Notes under the pieces: model-generated
Told to the model about the DNA's origin: nothing
The model's input: the letters and a program-made list of their open reading frames with translations, nothing else
The model's database searches: none
Translations under genes and position numbers: made by a program
Shown here: one piece after another, positions 32,715-43,379 of the stretch
Numbering within the stretch: the stretch's first letter is position 1
Layout of the letters: each line of letters opens with the position of its first letter
NCBI GenBank assembly: GCA_036245525.1
Contig: BTPG01000003.1
Coordinates: 190,715,164-190,779,163 of the forward strand
DNA length: 64,000 nt
Source: Semisulcospira habei
Taxonomy: Eukaryota; Mollusca; Gastropoda; Semisulcospiridae
Direction of reading: 5' to 3'

Positions 32715-33245
32715 AGGGGCGGAACAGTTACTTCAGGGGTGGTTCCAACTATATTAGTATTATTTGTTTGAGACCTTCAACCTGGCACAAAGGGCATCCC
32801 GACGCTACATGTTGCTTGAAATGGGCGAAAACGTTCACCAATCGCCGAAATATCAAACAAAAGGGGGTAAATGGGGGTGGGGGTGGGGGTGTTCAACCTT
32901 TTCTTTTTGGGACCTTCAACCTGGCACAAAAGGCCTCTTGACGCTACATGTTGCTTGAAATGGGCGAAAACGTTCACCAATCGCCGATATCAAACAAAAG
33001 GGGGTAAATGGGGGTGGGGGTGGGGGTGTTCAACCTTTTCTTTTTGGGACCTTCAACCTGGCACAAAAGGCCTCCCGACGCTACATGTTGCTTGAAATGG
33101 GCGAAAACGTTCACCAATCGCCGAGATATCAAACTTAGGGGGTGGGGTGGGGGTGGGGGGGACGTGCGTTGGGACTCACTGCTTGTCAAAATATTATACA
33201 CGGTTCGGGTGGTGGGGGGGGGGGGGAGGTATCCAAAACTCACTA
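32714..33245. repeat. ~136-bp tandem repeat, three units, G-rich
   Basis: Begins CAGGGGCGGAACAG, like the element at 39798. Units begin near 32773, 32909 and 33046 with GACCTTCAACCTGGCACAAA, continue GCTACATGTTGCTTGAAATG and CGTTCACCAATCGCCG, and close with a GGGGGTGGGGGTGGGGGTG tract. A G-run near 33210 ends the block. Confidence 0.88.
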
Positions 33246-33719
33246 TAAAGGGACTTTGTAATAGCGTTTAAAAGCATATTCATCAACAACAAATCAACTT
33301 TGGATTGCTTCCCTGTTGTCTGAGAAAAGTCTTTTCTCTCACTGTTACTACTCACATGACCAGTAAACCTCAAACCGCTTGCAGGCGCCTTGTTTCAAAC
33401 TAACACGTACATTCCTTGCGAATACTCATAACATGCTTGAACATTGTTTTGTGTCATCAGCCCATGCACTGACTAGTGCAAACAATCCAGATAGCTTAAT
33501 GTTTCAATGTCATTTCCAGTTCAAGTGACGAAGGGCATATGGGTCGGTGTGGCGTGAGGTGGTGTAATATCTGGTTTAAGCAACTGATCTGTTGTCTTGC
33601 ATATTACTTGCCAAGACTACAGGCTCTGCAGAAGTTCCATACCTATCAGAATGGACCATAAATAAACAATAAATGCGATCATTTTGTTTTATACTACCTA
33701 TATTAGATTCTTTATCTTT

Positions 33720-33930
<211 letters not shown>

Positions 33931-33935
33931 GAATT

Positions 33936-34065
33936 CAAACTTTATTTTCTAAGGATGAAAACAGTAGGCACGCAGGCCTTTTTACATGTCTGTCCTTAAT
34001 AACATTTAAAATAAATATAACAGCAGAAAAGGTAACAAGAAAAATAAATAAAATAAAAAGAAGAG
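33936..34065 (-). repeat. LINE 3' tail fragment
   Basis: Minus-strand AATAAAGTTTG end; close match to 13462-13575 (AAAACAGTAGGC, CAGGCCTTTTTACATGTCTG). Confidence 0.75.
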
Positions 34066-34067
<2 letters not shown>

Positions 34068-34102
<35 letters not shown>

Positions 34103-34146
34103 ACAGAAATTATTCGCGCTCGCGCGCACACATACACAGACACACA

Positions 34147-34179
<33 letters not shown>

Positions 34180-34195
34180 GACGCACGCACGCACA
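34068..34195. repeat. AAT and CA microsatellites
   Basis: AAT units (34068-34101), then interrupted CA/CG tract (34115-34195). Confidence 0.9.
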
Positions 34196-34238
34196 CTTCG
34201 GGTGATGTGCCACAACTCATGCATATTTTCATTTCACA

Positions 34239-34452
34239 TTGACCCATTTAACCCCACGGCCGTCTTTCCCAAATTGTGGAGGTGCCATATAACGGCTATC
34301 TACCAGTAGCAGGAGATGGATCGACCATGATAATTCAAGAGTAGCGTCAGATGAGCTTATCACCATCAAGCACCAAGCTCATCTGGCACTACACTTGAAA
34401 TGTCATGGTTGATGCATTTCCTTACGTATGGCGCCGGGGCTAAATGGCTTAA
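34239..34452. mobile_element. P1 MITE
   Basis: TTGA-CCCATTTAACCCC left, GGGGCTAAATGGC-TTAA right. The stem carries AGATGAGCTT matched by AAGCTCATCT; the GGCGCC centre is lost. Confidence 0.8.
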
Positions 34453-34644
34453 TTTTATTATTAACCAGTAGCGGTCTAGATACAGTGCACCATTGCCTCT
34501 TGCTTTATTCCAAAGTCCACCGTCAATAACATGTTGACTAATAAGCAACAGATCCACGTGCCCTGTCGGCCATAGCTAGCCCATTAACCGTCTCTATGGT
34601 GCAGTCATAGTACTCAGTGATAGTACTCGACGACAGCACTCACT

Positions 34645-34735
34645 TTAACCATTTGGCTGTCGGTAGCGGTTTTAGTCGCGATGATTCCAGAAGGAATCAT
34701 CGCTACTAAAACTGCTACCGACAGCCAAAGGGTAA
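34645..34735. mobile_element. P5 MITE, cleanest copy
   Basis: TTAA-CCATTTGGCTGTCGG left and CCGACAGCCAAAGGGTAAA right. GTAGCGGTTTTAGTCGCG is mirrored by CGCTACTAAAACTGCTAC; loop ATTCCAGAAGGAAT. Confidence 0.85.
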
Positions 34736-34984
34736 ACACATTCGAGACGAGCTGTTGTGCCGCGTATCCGGTTGCGTCATGTCTGGAAGGAGTGAAAGAA
34801 CCGTACTAATCTGGTACTGTATTAGATCAACATATAATGCATATGACATGATTGATGGGAGCCTTGCTTATTTTCAGCATGACAACAGGAGAGCACATAA
34901 CGACAGACAGTTCATGGAATTTTCTATGTAAATAATAGCAAGTAAATAGATGACGCATAACCACTGCCTGTCACAAGTGGCCGC

Positions 34985-35130
34985 ATAATTATTGTTTCTG
35001 AAATAATTGTTAAATTTACGACAAAGAGCCCCAGCCGTCCAAGGAACATAGATTCAAAGTGGGGTCAGCAAGACACATAGATGCACATGAGGCCTGTAAC
35101 TGCGGGGGCTCATGAGGACTTATGCATCTT
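34985..35130. mobile_element. P4 MITE, diverged
   Basis: CCGTCCAAGGAACATAGATT and a damaged stem (ATAGATGCACATGAGG / CTCATGAGGACTTATGC). Ends unclear. Confidence 0.6.
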
Positions 35131-35232
35131 GCTTTTTCTTATTGCTCGCTCTGTTTTGCTGAGAAATAGGGAATGTGAAACAATCACAGAATGACCAGCA
35201 ACTAAACCCTGAAGATCAAATGTTTAAATAGA

Positions 35233-35350
35233 GCCGGCATGACTGAGACATGCATCTTCATGTGTCCCCAAGTCTTCGGGGCGCATGAAGGTCTATGTCT
35301 CTTGTACGCAAAGGGTCTCGATTATATTCTAGCGGTAAAGGAGCTAACGC
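35233..35350. mobile_element. P4-like hairpin, diverged
   Basis: GAGACATGCATCTTCATGTG faces CGCATGAAGGTCTATGTCTC around CCCCAAGTCTTCGGGG, with both arms altered relative to standard P4. Confidence 0.65.
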
Positions 35351-35364
35351 TTTTATTTAAAAGT

Positions 35365-35473
35365 CCTAATGCGCAAAAGGCCATCTGGCCGATGTCGGCC
35401 GACGTTGCCGCGCACAGCCGTGCGCGGGCCAACGGGGGCCGACATCGGCCCGATGGCATTTTGCGTATTGGGG
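35365..35473. mobile_element. Hp1 hairpin, full copy
   Basis: AATGCGCAAAAGGCCATC left, GATGGCATTTTGCGTATTGG right, centre CGCACAGCCGTGCG. Lies just beyond the 3' end of gene C. Confidence 0.85.
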
Positions 35474-35677
35474 TAAGGCCGAGTACCTACATTGGAAGGG
35501 CGTTATCTATTTCCAACTAGGTGTAGAGGGTCGACTAAGACAGTTCAGGGGTAGTCCTTAAATATATTGACGTCCTTAGGCGCCAGGGTATACATACACT
35601 TTTAATATCGACTCATCCCCAGCTTTTGGTTGTTGTTGTTGGCTTTGCCGTTGTTTGTTCAGGGTTGGTTGAGTGAG

Positions 35678-38600
35678 TCAGAGTTCCAACTCTCTTTTGA
35701 CGTCAGGCGGCAGCAACACGTGACCGATGACGTGTACGACACCGTTGCTCACACTAACGTCAGCTTGTGTGACGTCAGCCTGGGCGATGTGAAGTGTTGC
35801 ATTATCGGCTGAAATATAAAACAAAATAGAGATCATACTATAACTTTGGTGAAATCCTAAAGCGGGCTTCAGTTTGGCTTGATCTCGGACGCAGATAGCT
35901 GTGAAACGTCATTATTTGACACACGTAGTTTTCACTGCGTGTGAGGTCAGAATATGACGTATCGCAGCTGCTGGCGTTCCAGGTTGTGCCAATAAAGAAC
36001 CCATATCTGTTTCGGTCAAGAGATGGTTACTATTTAGCAATGTCTCCTTTATAAATGTAATTAGTTAGGTCTCACAATAATGCTGGATAAAAGGGCTGAC
36101 TTAACTGAATTTTGAATGTCGTAAAATGAAAGAACCATTAAGTAAAGGCCATCGGGCCCACAACGGCCGAAGTGGGCCCGCGCACGACCGAGCGCGGGCC
36201 CACGGCGGCCGTCGCGGGCCCGAAGATGTTTTTTACTGGGGGACTTTTCTCCTCTTCCAACGACCCCTATACGGAGGACAAGAAACCCTCCGTTACGTGT
36301 GCTTACTCACGTGAATTGTCAAAATAAGGGTAGAAAAGTCTTACTCTTAGTTGTGGCAAGGCAAATTGAAAATCCGTTCTGTCGGCAGCGTTTTGCATAT
36401 AGGACGAGACAATGTGTAAAACAAGTCCCCGATTATTATAACACATTCTATCCCAGAACCGAAATCCCTTAAATATTGAAGTTGCCCTCTGAAGGACTGT
36501 ATTACAATTCTAGGGGCGCCAAGCTATTCTGACACCACCCTTGAACTATCATGCTCGATCCATGTCTTGCTGTGGTGTGTCAGGGCTAAATGAGTCAAGT
36601 TCTACAACACACTGTTCTGCAAAGACACAGTAAAAGATCGAACTTGTTCTTTTGTTACTGTCCGACTTACTAAATTAAAAATGTCTTTGTAAGGAATGGT
36701 TAGCCAGACTTACGCCTATTTTGTTTTGCTAAACTCATCAGGCACTAGCGTTCTGCTACCATGATTCTGAAACTAATGTGAAAGAGAAATTCGCACCTGC
36801 AATAGTGACGTTGAGTTGCTGACCATCCAGAGAATGCATGTTGCCCCCACGGGCCGCCAAGAAATAGGCTGAGTACCACACCCCTCGCACCACGTGGTTC
36901 TGAAGCACTTCTGAAACATCATTATGCACAGTCGGACTGTATTAGTCGTGCAAATTCCTGTGCTCAAGTTCCATAAAAGGTTTTACTGGCGGGACAAGGT
37001 GCAAGAGGAATGGATCTCAAGCACACCAGGTACTGCCCTTTATCCACTTACCTGCCGAGAAAACTGGACACCGCCCAACTGAAAGAGGTATAGATCCTCA
37101 TGAGCCCCCGCAATTGCGGGGGCTCATGAGAATATATACCTCTTGCTGAAACCACTTTGCGTCCATGTTCATGGGAAAGCTGGGTTTATTTGTCGTAAAA
37201 AAAAATTAACAAAGATTTCAGAAACATTATATGCCTCCAGCTGGAAGCGAAACTGTTAATCCATTATGGTCGATCTGTCTCCAGATCTGGTGCAAGTTTT
37301 CACATGCAGGACACCTTTCAAACTTTGGGAATTTCTACCTTAAGGCTGAAATTTTGTTAACCCCTTCGTTGCTATGCTGCCGAGAACTTTCGGCGGAAAA
37401 ACGCCTAGTTACCCGTCTTTCCCTCTCAGCGGTATCGTCAGTAGCAGTCAAGAGGTTAAAAGGTATAAAACAACCAAATAAGTAGATGGGATGGCGCTGC
37501 ACCCAGGGCGAGACACCTTTCCCCGGTGAGCGCACCCGCATTTTGCCTCGTGGGACAATATTAAAGTGGTACACAAACATGTGTGGAAACAGCGCGTACT
37601 TGTCAGAAGCGAAACGTCCTCCAGCAGACGCGAGAAGAGACCCGCTGGCAGCATCTGGAACGCGACGTCACTGGGGGCCAATACCGTCACGTTGGGGACT
37701 GTGAGCAGAGAAAAAAAATGTAATGCGTGTCTGGAACGTACGGATCTAGATACAAACTCACAGACCAGCACACAGAACGCACAGGCGTAAAGCCCAAAAT
37801 ATATAGGGAAGAACCCAACGGAGAAAAAAAGACGATTAGAAAAGACAGTTACAATAGAATGTGTTAATATGTCTTCAAAATAGACAAACAAACACATAGA
37901 GATCAGCCGCTACTTACCTTATCAGCGAAATAGGAATGTGGCAACTCAAAATATATAGATCAACACGCTGCCCAGCTACAAGATACATACATCCCAATCA
38001 ACTTCAAAAATATCAAGAGACATAAATCCTCATGAGCCCCCGCGACTGCGGGGGCTCATGAGGATTTATGTCTCTTGTTAGTCGGTTATGTTCTTTATGC
38101 CTAATTTTGTCCCATTTACACATGTGCTCTTCTTGTAAATGTCGGTCCATGTTCGTGATCACCTCTCCTAATACGCGGACGGATATGGAAAGCACGAATT
38201 ATCCTCCATTCTTTGCCAGTGATCACGAATTTTGCGTTTGCTACGCACTGACCGACATTCCCGTGAATAAATATATATATGTAAATGGAACCATGTATGT
38301 AATAAAGAACATAGTCTAACGATAGACATACATCCTCAAGGGCGCAAGCAACTACGTGGGCTTATGAGAATTTATGTCTCTTGCAGCTGGGTAGCATTCG
38401 TCTTGCCCTGGCAGTTAAGGGGTCAACTTCTTGTTTCTGCCTTCGTATGCTTACACGAATCTAAGTATGTAGCTGCACTGGTCTGTGAATTTGGATTTCG
38501 CCACTACAGGTCGTAGAAACTAAAATTACAGACATGCACACACGATCGTCCAGATTTATGAAAGCAAATATCCTCAAACGACACAGAACGCCTAAGTCGA

Positions 38601-41600
38601 GAAGATATAAATTATTAAAATAAAACGATAATTTACTGAGATTTCAAACTTGTGTTTGCGGCATTTTATTCAATGTGTACATGTCAGAGATCGTGTTTTC
38701 CAGACTAAAAAGAAAAATCAAACTTCTGAATTTGTGGCGGTGTTACCCTTGGAAATAGGCCCTTTAAAGTACCGGTGGCTGCATGCATGCATGAGAAGGA
38801 TGCCGAGAAAATGTGATACGATCCATCTGCACGAGACATAGATCCTCACAAGCCCCCGCGACAGCGGGGGCTCGTGAGGATCTATGCCTCATGCTGAGAC
38901 CAATGTGTATCCACATTTCTTGGACGGTTCTGGCTTTTGGTCGTTGAATGACGTAAGATTCCAGAAATGAAATTGCACGTACAGTGGCAGGGAAGATGTT
39001 CAGAGCGTGAGAATACTGAAAGGGAAAAAACTTCACAGGCGCTCACCACTGAAAAGCGATCCTAACCCGGCCTTGGTGAGCGCGAGCAGCAGCATGTTGA
39101 AGTTGTCCGTGTTGATCAGACTGAGCGCCGTGCCCGTGGGAACCGGGTACAGCACCTTGTTCATCACGTGCAGCACGCCGTTCTTCGCCGGGTTGTCGAG
39201 CAGGAGGATCGTGCTCCCTGACACTGTGGTCACCTGAGTTATGCGCAAGAGATGTTCCCAGTATGAAGGAGGTCATTGGGCCGACGTTGGCCGCAGTTGG
39301 CCAACGCGCCAACTGCGGCGAATGTCGGCTCGATGACGTTTAGGGTTTACAGACAGACGTGCTCCCTGACATTGCATGAGTTAATCGTCAACAACATAAG
39401 AACCATACAAGAGCTTACGTCGGGATTGCTGTAGAGGTCGACTCTGATGTCGTAGCTGGACAGACTGGGGTAGAGGGCGTCGTCCAAGGTCAAGGGCACG
39501 TAACCTTGAGTGATGTGGAAGGTCACGACCTGCTTCAGTTGTTCAAGGTTGTTCTCAAGTTTCTTCAAGGTGTTTTTAGGTAGTCTGTCGAAGGCCACGT
39601 TTGACGGCGCAAACACTGTGAAGTTTTCTGTCGACAGACAGAAGACATTTCAAAGTGACAGATCTCCTGGTTGGCTGATGTTAACAGAAAATCTCAACCC
39701 AAGCGTAGTCAACTACTTATTATTGAGGTTTCGTTTGAGACGAACGACTCCCAACAACTAACGAAAGCAAAATCGCCATGGGTACCATCAGTATAGACAG
39801 GGGCGGATCAGTTACCTCGAGGTGTGTGTGTGTGTGTGTGGGGGGGGGGGAGGGGTTCCAACTTTTTGTTTGGGACCTTCAACCTGATACAAAAAGGCCT
39901 CCCCGGCGCTAAACCTTGCTTCCAGGGGCCGAAAAATCAAAAAGCGAAAAAGGGGGGTGGGGGGTGGGTGGGATGGAGAGAAGGAGAGGGAGGCGCGCGT
40001 GTGTTAAGACTCTCACCGTTCGCCAAAATACCAAACAACAGTAGGGGGTCGGGGGGGGGGGGGGGGGTGGTGTTCCAAACACCCCCAAAAGAGACTTTGT
40101 TATAGCATTTTAGGTCTGGCACCCCCCCCCCCCCTCGACCCTGATAGATAATAGTCGAAACAACAAGAGGCATAGATCCTCATAAGCCTGAAGGGCTCAT
40201 GAGGATCTATGCCTCTTGGAATTATTTGGGGTGTTGTCAATGTTTAAAGCAGTGTTTGGTAGATGTGGCTATCTGCCATGACTTAGTCGTCGCTCGTGTT
40301 GGGAATCGTTCATTACAAACGCAACCTCACCAATATAAATTTTAACCCATTTAGCCCTGACGCACTACAGCAGGAGATGGATCGACCATGATGATTCAAG
40401 GGTAGTGCCAGATTAGCTTGGCGCCTGTTGGCGCCAATCTAATCTGGCACTGCCCTAGAATTATCATGGTCGATCCATCTCCTGCAACAGATGCATAGTC
40501 GTTAGATGGCGCCTCCAAATTTTAGGAAATACGTGCGCCGGGCTTAATAAGTTAAAAAAAATTAATAAAAAGAACAAAATAAAATAAACAAAATGAAAAA
40601 TTATGCATGACGACAGGCAGGTAATTCTGTGTCCGAGGTTCTCTGCGGGATGAAAACCAGACACATGATGTAACTTTGTATCTGATCGTTCCATGTATTC
40701 GTATTGATCGACTCTGGGGGTCACTACACAGATTTATTTTCTTTCTCGAAACTACTACTTGTGAAGACAATTAGGCAAATAAATGTGTAACATATAATGA
40801 ACACTTTTGATTGGTTTTAACCACATAACTGCCGAGAAAAAGTGAACACGATCCAACCGCAAGGGGGCTCATGAGGATCTATGCCTCTTGTGGAGACTAA
40901 TTTGTATCCAATGTCTCTTGTATGGTTTTGGCTTTTGGTCGTTGAATGAACAAAGATTTCAAACAAAAATGTTCGTACAGTGGCAGGGAAATGGTTAATA
41001 TGAAACGGGCGGGACTTTTTCGTTTAAGTTTCCCACGCAAAGCAGGAAAGCGATATTATATTATTTTATATTATAATTATTGAGCAGCATTTTGCTTGAT
41101 ATAGTGCTAATAAGAGGCAGATGTGATTACGAGACCCGAATCAAAATGTCCGAGTCGCAAGACGAGGACATTTGATTCGGGTCAAGTAATCACATATATC
41201 GGTTATCGGCACTATATCAAGCAAAATGTTCATCAATATTATTTATGTAGCCAGTCCAAAACAAAACTATGCCTCGCGTCATTCATTTTGCGGCTGATTG
41301 CGGTGTTCAGAAAAAAAAAAACACATGGATGGCAGACGACTGCATATCGTTGTCGACTCAGAGCGTAGATTTCATCTGACTATGAAGATATCAGTGCATT
41401 GTATAACCGTGTGTGTTACTGCGAGTAAATTCTACGTGTAAATAGTTCACGCATAATTGCGAAAAATGCCAGCAGGTTTGTTTATTTAGTTATTTTCTCA
41501 GGTTGTCGATATCACCAGCTGACTTCTCGTCGATTTCACATGTCAGTCCAGCGACTCAAACGTTTCCTGGCGTCTTTTCTCCGTTGGTGTGTTTTTGTAT

Positions 41601-42569
41601 AGGATATAAATTTCGAGCGTTCATCCACACTAAGAAGCATTTCATTAATGTTGCAGTGTTAACATATTTCGTGTTTCCGTTTTGAAAATGCAAGTATCAC
41701 CAAGAGTCTTCTTCTTGGCGCGCAAGGGTTTTTGGGAGGGAAAGTATATCAAACAAATTGATGAATATTAATTTGCTTGTTATACAGTATATCAATACAT
41801 GTGTCAAAGAAGGGAAAACTTTATGGAGTGGGTACATACTGCTATGACAAGAACTAAACTAGCATAGATTAGCGACCGCTTGAGAGCTGGTAAGATAATA
41901 AACACGTTCGTGTAAGAACATGCTTAGCATACCTTACACTGATAGATAGGTACACATTTGGAGAGTTATCAGCACACACTTGACACAAAGATAATAAATG
42001 TCATCACTATATCTATATAACAACTGCACGCAGTCCCAGCAACACAGCATAACATAACATAACATAACATAACATAACATAACATAACATGTGAAACTTT
42101 TTTTTAAAGTACTAACTGTTTTATTGCTGTCTTCAATGCAAAGTTAATTTATTCAAAGCGCCCCGCATTAACAGCTGTGAAAGTAGATTAAAAAATAAAA
42201 AAGTGAACTCAGAATCAAAGATACCCTCAGCTGCCCAAGGAACGTGGATTCAAAGTGGCGTCAGCAAGAGGCATAGATCCTCATGAGCCCCCGCAACTGC
42301 GGGGGCTCATACGGATCTATGTCTCTTGCAGTTATTAACTATTTCTTGGTAGCGAAGGGTTAATATGTCAGCTCACGGTTCAGATCCTTCAGAGTTGTGT
42401 TGAGGCCCACCATGTTCACGTATTTCAGAAACTTTAAGGCGCCGTAGTATTTGATGGCAGCAAGCATGTTCTTCGGATTCGCTTCACTGCGGACGCTCAT
42501 TGGCGTTGCAATGTGCGTGCAGCCGACGAACAAGGCAATGGCAGCAACTACATGAGGTAACGACGACAT
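35678..42569 (-). CDS. Gene C: secreted protein with two FAS1 (fasciclin) domains, 310 aa
   Basis: Six minus-strand exons: 42569-42377, 39627-39419, 39233-39047, 37698-37600, 36910-36797 and 35808-35678, phases 1,0,1,1,1, closed by TGA. N-terminal signal MSSLPHVVAAIALFVGC. FAS1 domain 1 has FTVFAPSNVAF and NGVLHVMNKVLYP; domain 2 has TVLAPSDVAF, GVWYSAYFL and NGVVHVIGHVLLP. The donor of exon 1 is GTGAGC, as is that of exon 3. An acceptor-like TTATTTTTCAG lies 25 bases before the ATG, pointing to a non-coding leader exon. Exon 2 is two codons and exon 3 one codon shorter than in A; exons 4 and 5 are identical in length. It resembles gene A more than B in exon 3 (NFNMLLLALTKAG). Same probable extracellular role. 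Confidence 0.88.
36127..36342. mobile_element. AAAGACTTTTCT-type element carrying an Hp1 insertion
   Basis: Homologous to 29192-29326 (shared flank GAATGTCGTAAAATGAAAG, right end GGGTAGAAAAGTCTT), split after AATGAAAG by an Hp1 hairpin. In gene C intron 5. Confidence 0.72.
36132..36241. mobile_element. Hp1 hairpin nested in another element
   Basis: AGTAAAGGCCATCGGGCCC left and GGGCCCGAAGATGTTTTTT right; strongly GC-rich stem with GCGCACGACCGAGCGC centre. Confidence 0.75.
36440..36599. mobile_element. P2 MITE with left stem arm deleted
   Basis: CACATTCTATCCC start and CTGAAGGACTGTATTACAAT flank are present, then GGGCGCCAAGCTATTCTGAC begins abruptly. One arm is missing; the right end GGGCTAAATGAGTCAA is intact. 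Confidence 0.78.
37041..37225. mobile_element. P4 MITE in gene C intron 4
   Basis: Starts TATCCACTTACCTGCCGAG; stem GGTATAGATCCTCATGAGCC with loop AATT; right flank AACAAAGATTTCAGAAAC. Confidence 0.78.
37250..37360. mobile_element. P1 half-element
   Basis: TTAATCCATTATGGTCGATC, then TCTCCAGATCTGGTGC and CAAACTTTGGGAATTTC to TTAA (37357). One stem arm only. Confidence 0.6.
37357..37459. mobile_element. P6 MITE in gene C intron 4
   Basis: TTAA-CCCCTTCGTTGCTATGC left, CAGTAGCAGTCAAGAGG-TTAA right; centre GGCGGAAAAACGCC partly paired. Abuts the preceding P1 remnant. Confidence 0.8.
37960..38115. mobile_element. P4 MITE in gene C intron 3
   Basis: Stem AGAGACATAAATCCTCATGA pairs perfectly through CCCCCGCGACTGCGGGGG to ATGAGGATTTATGTCTCT. 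Both arms carry ATAAATC/GATTTAT. Confidence 0.8.
38318..38426. mobile_element. P4 MITE, degenerate
   Basis: GATAGACATACATCCTCAAG facing GAGAATTTATGTCTCTTGC, ending GGCAGTTAAGGGG. Stem weakened. Confidence 0.6.
38477..38545. repeat. Degenerate GGTCTGTGATTTTGG-type hairpin
   Basis: CACTGGTCTGTGAATTTGG faces AAAATTACAGACATGCAC. Confidence 0.55.
38795..39000. mobile_element. P4 MITE beside gene C exon 3
   Basis: Stem AGACATAGATCCTCACAAGC to CTCGTGAGGATCTATGCCTC with CCCCCGCGACAGCGGGGG; right end ACAGTGGCAGGGAAG, about 45 bp past the exon 3 donor. Confidence 0.78.
39257..39350. mobile_element. Hp1 hairpin in gene C intron 2
   Basis: CCCAGTATGAAGGAGGTC to TGACGTTTAGGG; palindromic CAGTTGGCCAACGCGCCAACTG at the centre (given in part). 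Ends 24 bp before the exon 3 acceptor. Confidence 0.72.
39719..40336. mobile_element. AATAGTGAGGTTT-type element split by an insertion
   Basis: TATTGAGGTTTCGTTTG left and ACAAACGCAACCTCACCAATA right (as ends), with the inner P4-like stem at 40168-40218. The left part is separated from the rest by 39798-40143. Confidence 0.75.
39798..40143. mobile_element. CAGGGGCGGATC element nested in the above
   Basis: Starts CAGGGGCGGATCAG and ends CTCGACCCTG; inside GGGACCTTCAACCTGATACA matches the tandem block at 32714. ATAGA occurs on both flanks. In gene C intron 1. Confidence 0.65.
40342..40555. mobile_element. P1 MITE in gene C intron 1
   Basis: TTAA-CCCATTTAGCCC left, GGGCTTAATAAG-TTAA right; P1 stem nearly complete. 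Confidence 0.87.
40817..40997. mobile_element. P4 MITE with left stem arm deleted
   Basis: TTAA-CCACATAACTGCC left, GTGGCAGGGAAATGG-TTAA right; only the GGGGGCTCATGAGGATC arm remains. Confidence 0.8.
41086..41232. repeat. Hairpin, ~60 bp arms, gene C intron 1
   Basis: CATTTTGCTTGATATAGTGC mirrored by GCACTATATCAAGCAAAATG; inner arms TGTGATTACGAGACCCG / CGGGTCAAGTAATCACA and GTCCGAGTCGCAAGACGAGGAC (in part). Confidence 0.8.
41235..42040. other. Gene C intron 1, no further feature seen
   Basis: AT-rich intronic sequence; no exon-like frame with FAS1 motifs and no recognised repeat. Confidence 0.5.
42042..42090. repeat. Pentanucleotide microsatellite (CATAA)
   Basis: About ten head-to-tail copies of CATAA. 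Confidence 0.93.
42190..42363. mobile_element. P4 MITE 13 bp from gene C exon 1 donor
   Basis: Stem GGCATAGATCCTCATGAGCC with loop AACT; ends AGCGAAGGG-TTAA at 42360. The GTGAGC donor of exon 1 lies at 42376-42371. Confidence 0.8.
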
Positions 42570-42689
42570 GATGTCAGGTCTAAGATGTTTTCAGCTGAAA
42601 AATAAAAGTGAAAAAAAACAAACAAACCTGTTTTTAGCGACCGCCCTCATGAGAGATCACCGGTTATTAAAGACTATCATTTTAAAGAC

Positions 42690-42850
42690 CTTTATTTCAA
42701 TAATAATAATAATAACAATAATAAATAGCTCTTTTATAGCGCTGTTCTCCAGAAAAAAAAACCACTGGATTCACTGCACATGCACAACAGGACACTCTCT
42801 CTCAGACACACGAACAATTATACACTACTTTAACCCACCCCATCCCTTCC
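42690..42850 (-). repeat. LINE/SINE 3' tail (minus) with ATT tract
   Basis: Minus-strand GCGCTATAAAAGAGC followed by an ATT-type tract, the end style of CR1/L2-like elements; upstream part not identified. Confidence 0.6.
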
Positions 42851-42947
42851 CAGCACCTTACATCCACTTCTCTGTCACATAAGATCCAGAATCAGAATAA
42901 AAGGCAATTATCAGTTCGCTAGGAGAAAAAAAAGTCAATTACCCATT

Positions 42948-43161
42948 TAGTCCCGACAGCCTACAGCAGGAGAAATTGACCATGATAACTCAAGTGAATG
43001 CCAGATTAGCTTGGCGCCTGAAGGCGCCAAGCTAATCTGGCATTCACTTGAGTTATCGTGGTCAATCCATCTCCTGCAACTGGTACATTAATAATTTAAT
43101 ATTGTCGTATGGCAACGCCTTCAAAATTTGGGAGATGCGGTCGTTATGCTCAATGGATTAA
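42948..43161. mobile_element. P1 MITE
   Basis: ATTA-CCCATTTAGTCCC left, CTCAATGGA-TTAA right. The stem ACTCAAGTGAATGCCAGA is mirrored by TCTGGCATTCACTTGAGT, both arms changed relative to GGGTAGTGCC copies. Confidence 0.86.
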
Positions 43162-43379
43162 AGATCATCATTAATGACATGTTACGCTATTGGCCATCCT
43201 GAACTTCTGTTCATAAAGCACCTTATTTTAAGGCCACCTTTTGCCGCAAGACAAAAAAAGTGGTTCGTCACAACAGATGTTCAATATGTAAAACCCAGTA
43301 TGCGAAAGGTCCTCACGTGCATGGGCATGACGCCACACATTAATCACACTGAAGCCACGCTAAATAGCACACACAGTAT

